The notes under the pieces were generated by a model that was given only the letters and a program-made list of their open reading frames with translations, was not told the DNA's origin and ran no database searches. A DNA stretch of 64,000 nucleotides from assembly GCA_028564675.1 (NCBI GenBank), contig JAOVVO010000220.1:1-64000 (forward strand), written 5' to 3'. The stretch comes from Onchocerca lupi. Lineage: Eukaryota > Nematoda > Chromadorea > Rhabditida > Onchocercidae. Of the stretch, positions 58,274 to 64,000 are shown piece by piece. Made by a program: the position numbers and the translations under genes. Each line of letters opens with the position of its first letter. Positions within the stretch are counted from its first letter, which is position 1.

Positions 58274-61200
58274 AATCAAAATTTTAATCAATTCATTTCA
58301 TAATAGAACAACGCAATTATCATCGATTTATTCATTCCAAATTTCTAATATTAATCGATGATCGCTACGAGCTTGATCAACGATCACTAGTAAATTACAA
58401 AAGTTCGAATTGCAAGATTTCAAACCAATCTTGCTTTTAATTATTCTAAATCCATAATTTCAGCTATCCTGGATTCTTTATTTAAATTATCCTCAATCTT
58501 ATATTTAGTTATGATTCATTATTTTAGACTAATTAGTATAAATCCTTTTTTTTTTCTCATTCACTCAAGTATAATATGAATTGTAGTTTAGTTTGTTGAC
58601 ATTGAAAATAACTGCGAAAAAAATAGAAGAAAAAAAAAAGAAAGAAAAAACAAAAGAGGCCTTCTATCCATTCGCCATTTTTCATTTCTAAAATAAGGAA
58701 TATCATTTCGATTTGAATAATATTTCAGAAAATTTTCGGATCCATTTTTTTTTTTGTTTTGTTTTTTTCTTCTTTCAGCCTCTAAGACAACGATTTGTTC
58801 GAAGTTAAACTGTTTGTTCACACATTTGTTTTTTTTTTTTTTTTTAAATTACAATTGCTGACTAAAACATCAACAACATTACTTAAACATCCTAACCTAT
58901 TAAACTTACATAATTCCATATAAAATAAATAAAAAATTTTTTTTTAAATTTTTTCTTTTTTTTTTTTTGCAAAATTTGAATTAAAGAATTTTGCATCGAA
59001 ATATATTTTTCCTTATTTTTTTTTTTTTAGAAATAAGGAGAATTTTTCTCCTTTCTTCTTCTGTAGATTTTTTTCTTTTTTTAAAAGCTCACACTTTTCT
59101 TTTTCAGATTTTGTACAAAATTTGAAAGTAATTTGAATTTAAAAATGAAGTGTAGCACAAATTTGTTTTTGTTTAAAGAATTGACTTTTTTTATTGGATT
59201 AGATTAAAATTTATAAATTTCGTTTCAAATTTAATATCGTTATAAAGTATAAAAGTAGACAAATTTTATGACTTTTACAATTTCCTTATCAAATTTCAAA
59301 AGTTCTTATTTTTTCTGTTTCTCAAGAATTTCTTTTCTATGAGTGAAATCGATACTATCAGAGATGGAAGAAAGGACAGTAAAGGAATACACGAGGATAA
59401 TACATTGTATTTCATCGATTATTTATAATAATTTACTAATGCATTTTTGAATTATCAACAGAGAAAACATTTTCATTTCTAATTTCAAGTAAATGTGAGA
59501 ATTCAAATTTAAGCTATTACAAGCCTAATCGATTAATTAGTACTGTTTTTAATTATACGACAGACGGAATAAATTTTATCTCCACATTTTCATCATCTCC
59601 TTATGCAATTTCGAAAATTTCTGCTTCTTCTATCTTCGAGAATCCTTTTCTATGAATGGAATTAGATATAACCTTTAACCCCCTTACTCATCTGACTAAA
59701 TCATCATTCCTCTATTCTGCTATTTATAGTCGAATCATTAAAAAGGATTAACATTTTGTGACATTTATTTTTAACATAATAATAATTATTTTTTGCAATT
59801 TCAAAAAAAATTCGAGAACAAATTCGATATTTCTCTCATAAATGTAACATTCAAGCAATGTTCAAGTGGAATTAAGGAAATTTTGGAGCATAAAATCATC
59901 GAAACCCAAAGGAATCAATCATTTTCTCTTTCATTCATTGTATTTTCGAAGTAGAAAAAAAAAAAAAAAAAAAAAAAAAGAAAGAAAAGTCCATTTAAAA
60001 ACAAAATTTAACATTTCATTTCTTCGTTATTCATATGTTGCTTTACAAAAAAACAGTGAAAAAAAATCGTTTCTTTTATTTTTAGCAAATTTCACTTCTT
60101 TCATTCTAACAAGTTATGATTGTTTTTGACGGAGGGAAAATAACTGAAGACGGAATGGAACCGGAAAAACGGAAACCGAATGGATAAATGGACAGAAATC
60201 ATTTCAGTGATGAAATAAAATTATTGATATAAGTTGTAAGATTTGCGCCACACATCAATGTTAATTAATAACAAATAAGCTTCTTTTTTTTTTTTTTTTT
60301 TTTTGAATATTGAATTTTGTTAATTACTATGCAGGAAAATTATCTTTTTATTGCAATTAAATATGAAAAAAAAAAAAAATTTTTATTCTCCTTTCATGAA
60401 ATTTCCAAATTTGAAAATAATAAAAAAACTTTTCCAACTTGTAATTTTTTCAAGTTTAAAAAATTCCAAATTGGAAAGTTTCTTCTCTTTTATGATATTT
60501 TCTGAATATTTTAAAATATTGTTTCGATTTTTTGGAATTATAAGTAATAGTGTGCTGAATGAGTGAATTCCTTCAACCTTTGGCTCAAATAATTTAATAT
60601 TCATTAAAAAAATTTCTTTTAAATCAAAAAAAAAAAACACGAAAGTTTCTAGTCCAAATTTATTCAATATTTGTAATAATATATAAAAAGATAAAAAATA
60701 AGTTTATAAATCTGTTTTCAACGGATACAACCAATTTGAATCTCTTTTGAACCAAAAGTAAATGACATTCTCATAAATCATTACTTGCAACATTGTCCAG
60801 AAAATGCCGTAACAATTAAACAAAAAAAAAAAAAAAAAAAAAGAATTGTTTCGTTTTTATTTAAATTTTAAAACAGAACGAATTACAGCGAAATTTTTAG
60901 AATTATTGAGATAAAGTTTCAAAAGATGCAATAAATATGTAAAATTGAACTAAATTATTCATCAAAAAAAAAAAAAAAAAAAAGAAAGAAAAAATAGAAA
61001 AAAATTATCAAAGAAATTGCATTTTTTCTTATTTCAGATTATAACAATCGTTGAAATGTCAAAAAGGTTGTAAATTCGTTAAAATCTTTCAGCGTTTCTT
61101 AATTTATGCAACAAACATTTATCATTCACGATGATGGCAATGCTAATTAGAATATATTTATGGATGAAGTTAATTGAAAAACTGTAATGAATTCTTTCTT

Positions 61201-62105
61201 TTTTTTTAAATGATCGAAACAGAAGGAAAGGAAGGATGATAGAAGATAAGGATTGAAAAAGATTTTAAACTAATAATTGAAAAGATGATGACATCAGCGA
61301 GAAGATATCATAATACTTGATACTCATAGATCGGATTGAAATATACATGAAATCAAAATCTCTGAATACTTACAGGAAGAGTAAAATCACTTAATACTCA
61401 CAGATTAATGGCTAGTCCTAAATTAGAATAAATTTTGGTAGCAATTTCGAATTAAAATTCTCCACTATCCGGCACTTCTCATCACAACTATCTTTCTGAT
61501 ATTATCGATTTTCTGATGGATGAAGCTTGCAATATCGAAATCATTTTTTGTCATTTTTTTGCAAAATTCTATTAACAAAAAGCAAAAAGAAGCGGAAAAA
61601 GGAAATATTTGAAAGACAACTTATTCATAAAATGCCTTCAAATTGTACTAACAGAGCGAAGCAAAGCACAGCAAATGTAAGCAAAAAGCCATCGATAACT
61701 TTAGCAAATATACAAAATGCAAACTTTCTTCAATTTGTTTTCTCCTTTTTCCTTTTCAAAAACAAAAAAGAAAAAGAAAGAGGAAATGTGCGACAGATTT
61801 TGCCATGAAATTTGCACGAATATTTAAATTTTTTAAATATTATTCAATAAACAATCCTTCTCTTTTTTTGAATATATTTCGACCATAAAATCCATTTTCC
61901 ATGATTTAGGAAAATATTTGATGAGAAGAAAAAAACGAGACAAATGTAATTTTTTGAAGTGAGAGAAGAGGAAGAGAGAGAGAGAGAGAGAAGGAGGGAA
62001 GGAAAGAGAGAGAGAACAAAAATTCGCTCAAATACCAATCAAAATAAAAAAACGAAAAAAGTAACGGCCATTTTCACTAATTTGAATGAACTTCACGACC
62101 ATTTC

Positions 62106-62510
62106 CTAGCCATAACTTAATAAATCGGAGTGGAACGCGCAAATATGTGTTTGTGTGTTTGCAAATTCACACACATGTTTGGACATTCTTTGTTCTTCGA
62201 AAATGATCTTTGAACTCATTTCTACTGAGTAGCACTGATTTTCAGGGTTAGTTATGTAATATAAATGAAGCTGATTTAGAAAAGTAACGATGAATGATAC
62301 TATTAATGATGTCAAATTTCTTGACATTACCTTGATATGATAACTGTTGAATTGAAAATGAATACTCTGAAGGGTAAGGTAAATAGACAGGTTGAATAAG
62401 GTGAGGGCAACATTATGACCGTGAAATTTGTATACTAGAAAATAAAACAATAGCTGAATTGTATGCTTTGGTTTAACCGGATAACTTGCGGATAACAATC
62501 GTGCAGACAA
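62106..62510 (-). other. Long open frame without ATG start near its beginning
   Basis: 134 consecutive open codons on the minus strand (ARLLSASYPVKPKHTIQLL near the start, FHSDLLSYG at the end). It is unusual in length for this base composition and is not built from a repeat. The first in-frame ATG lies about 60 codons in. Hydrophobic stretches could be membrane segments. No splice model and no family recognised; a single chance frame of this length across 64 kb is plausible. Confidence 0.15.
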
Positions 62511-64000
62511 TATTTTGAACGGTCATATTTAGTTTTTGAAGATTTGTTTCGTCTAATTTCTACTTCCTTCCATCTTTTTCCAATAATCTCATCTTTCTCA
62601 TCTTTTCTTTGATGAAAATGTTTACCACAATTTGAAAAAATATTTTTGAAGACAGATTATAAATTAATTAGTAAGAGATAGCAAGATTAATTAGTTAATT
62701 AATCAATTAATGCTATTATAATTCTTATCTTTAAGAATGCAGCTAACACTGTCGTGTATTTGTCTTTTAGGAACATCCTTATCATATCGTCTTATCAGCG
62801 TCAATCAATACTTCTAATTATGAAAAGATAATCGTACGTTGCCTCTCTCCTGTCACCTTCATCTTACACGTCATTTTATCGATCTCCCAACGTGTCCTCT
62901 CCCATCTCACACGTCATTTCATTCATCTTCCGTTTTAAGTGTCGAACGAATTTTGGGAATGAAATAGAAGAAACAAATCAGACAAAACAGGATAAAAATC
63001 ACATCAAATTTCCTGTCATTTTTTATTCTATTCGTTGTTTACGAGTGACGATCTTCTTTTTTCGGAGTGAAATAACAAAACAAAACTGATCAATGATCTG
63101 GAAAAAATCGATAAATCGCGAAACTAGAAAGTGATATGGAATAGAATAGGGAAAAGAATGGAGGAATGGAATAATAAATAATTCCATATAAAGCAGTGCA
63201 AAAAGAAACTCTTCGAACATAATGAATGGAATAATGAATAACGAAAGAAAAAAAGTTTAAATAAAAAATAAAATTCATCTGTCGCTATACGCAATTGTGT
63301 GCGTGTGTGGGTGTGTGCGCGTGTAAGTGTTGCGTGCGTGTGTGGGTGTTGTACCAATGCTATTGCTATTGGAATCAAAGTTTTAGATTTTCTTTTCCTC
63401 TCGAAAGAGAGGACGGAGAAGAAAAGAAGAAGTGTTTGGAAAAAAAGAAAAAAAGTAGAACACTGGGAATAAATAGTAATGATTGAATTTTAGAAATAAA
63501 AAGGAGAAGAAGGAAGGAGAGAAATAAGGAAAAGAGAGAGAGAAAGGTAAGGAAGGAAGGAATATGACAAATCATTTCTGAAATGATACAAAAGTTTCAG
63601 CTATACTGCACACTTTTTCATCTTATTTAATCGATTTCTTCAAGGTGTTCGGAAAGAATGGCAAGAAAAGGGAACCGATCCCTGCAATTAATTAATTAAT
63701 TAATTACCGTAAATCTGATAACACCGAATGGATGGACTAAATTGCAGAAGCATAAAAGGTACCGCCTGTCTTTCTATCATTGAAATTGAAGAATTGAATT
63801 TAACAATCAGAAATAGTTTCGCTAATTGCTTGCTTTACACTTTCCATTCATTCTTATTACATAACCATTTCTTCGTGAAATATGAAAGAGTTCAGAAGAA
63901 ATGATGAAGGTCATAGGTTGAGGGTCAACATTTGAAACCATCTGAAACATAACTGATGAAAGCGATCAATCTCTCTTCATCGACTACTTTCATTATTGGT
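62511..64000. other. Right end of window, no gene seen
   Basis: AT-rich. Two ACACGTCATTT boxes lie about 40 bp apart near 62869 and 62911; a GTGTGC-rich repeat at 63296-63350; purine-rich sequence at about 63400-63560; and (AATT)n at 63689-63706. No exon-like frame. Confidence 0.55.
63296..63350. repeat. GTGTGC-rich degenerate repeat
   Basis: Imperfect GTGTG/GTGTGC/GCGTG units, about 55 bases. Confidence 0.93.

Larger units (their letters stand above)
56588..62105. other. Intergenic, no gene seen
   Basis: Very AT-rich, with many T-runs (57680-57725, 58828-58846, 58920-59030) and A-runs (59956-59980, 60823-60842). Contains the 30-bp repeat and the two-copy 80-bp repeat listed separately, and a perfect 8-bp-stem hairpin GCAAGATT/AATCTTGC at 58409-58431. 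No coding evidence. Confidence 0.6.

Overview
This is eukaryotic DNA, very AT-rich, full of homopolymer runs, microsatellites and purine/pyrimidine-biased tracts. Short exons are separated by long introns whose acceptors mostly end in (T)TTTCAG/TTTTAG/TTGCAG. That combination, with the two conserved animal genes found here, fits a nematode, tentatively a filarial or other clade III worm. The taxon is an inference. I see no bacterial-type operons, rRNA, tRNA, CRISPR array or intact transposon.

Layout. (1) 1-5692: non-coding upstream sequence opening with a (TAA)n array and holding a six-copy 24-bp minisatellite and a GATC/GACC-AACC array. (2) 5693-8076, + strand: a complete four-exon UBL3 (membrane-anchored ubiquitin-fold) gene of 129 codons ending in a Cys-rich CAAX-like tail. 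(3) 8077-10693: the gap between two convergent genes. (4) 10694-38976, - strand: a 12-exon gene of about 1,189 codons spanning 28 kb. I identify it as a member of the AUTS2/fibrosin/Tay-bridge family, from an 'ESIIDDF' N-terminal motif, a GRWCAMHIKIAYEIL core motif, a long basic Arg/Lys/Glu segment and a Ser/Pro/Ala/Gln-rich remainder. All eleven exon junctions keep phase. (5) 38977-64000: about 25 kb with no confident gene, only microsatellites, some repeats, a foldback element and isolated GC-richer 'protein-like' islands.

The largest intron of the AUTS2-like gene (19122-30599, 11.5 kb) is the most structured non-coding region. It holds a GC-box/G-quadruplex cluster, a phase-compatible candidate cassette exon, a small ORF with a signal-peptide-like start, a + strand frame interrupted by stops, a 0.3-kb purine-rich tract, a degenerate 40-bp repeat array and a further decayed + strand coding-like block.

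The two genes have unrelated roles: UBL3 in membrane-anchored ubiquitin-like sorting, AUTS2-like in nuclear Polycomb-linked transcription. They simply lie tail to tail. The best candidates for something undescribed are a nematode AUTS2 homologue with its long upstream desert, and the unexplained coding-like islands within and upstream of it. I could not run any search, so identities rest on remembered family motifs and on reading frames and splice phases worked out by hand.
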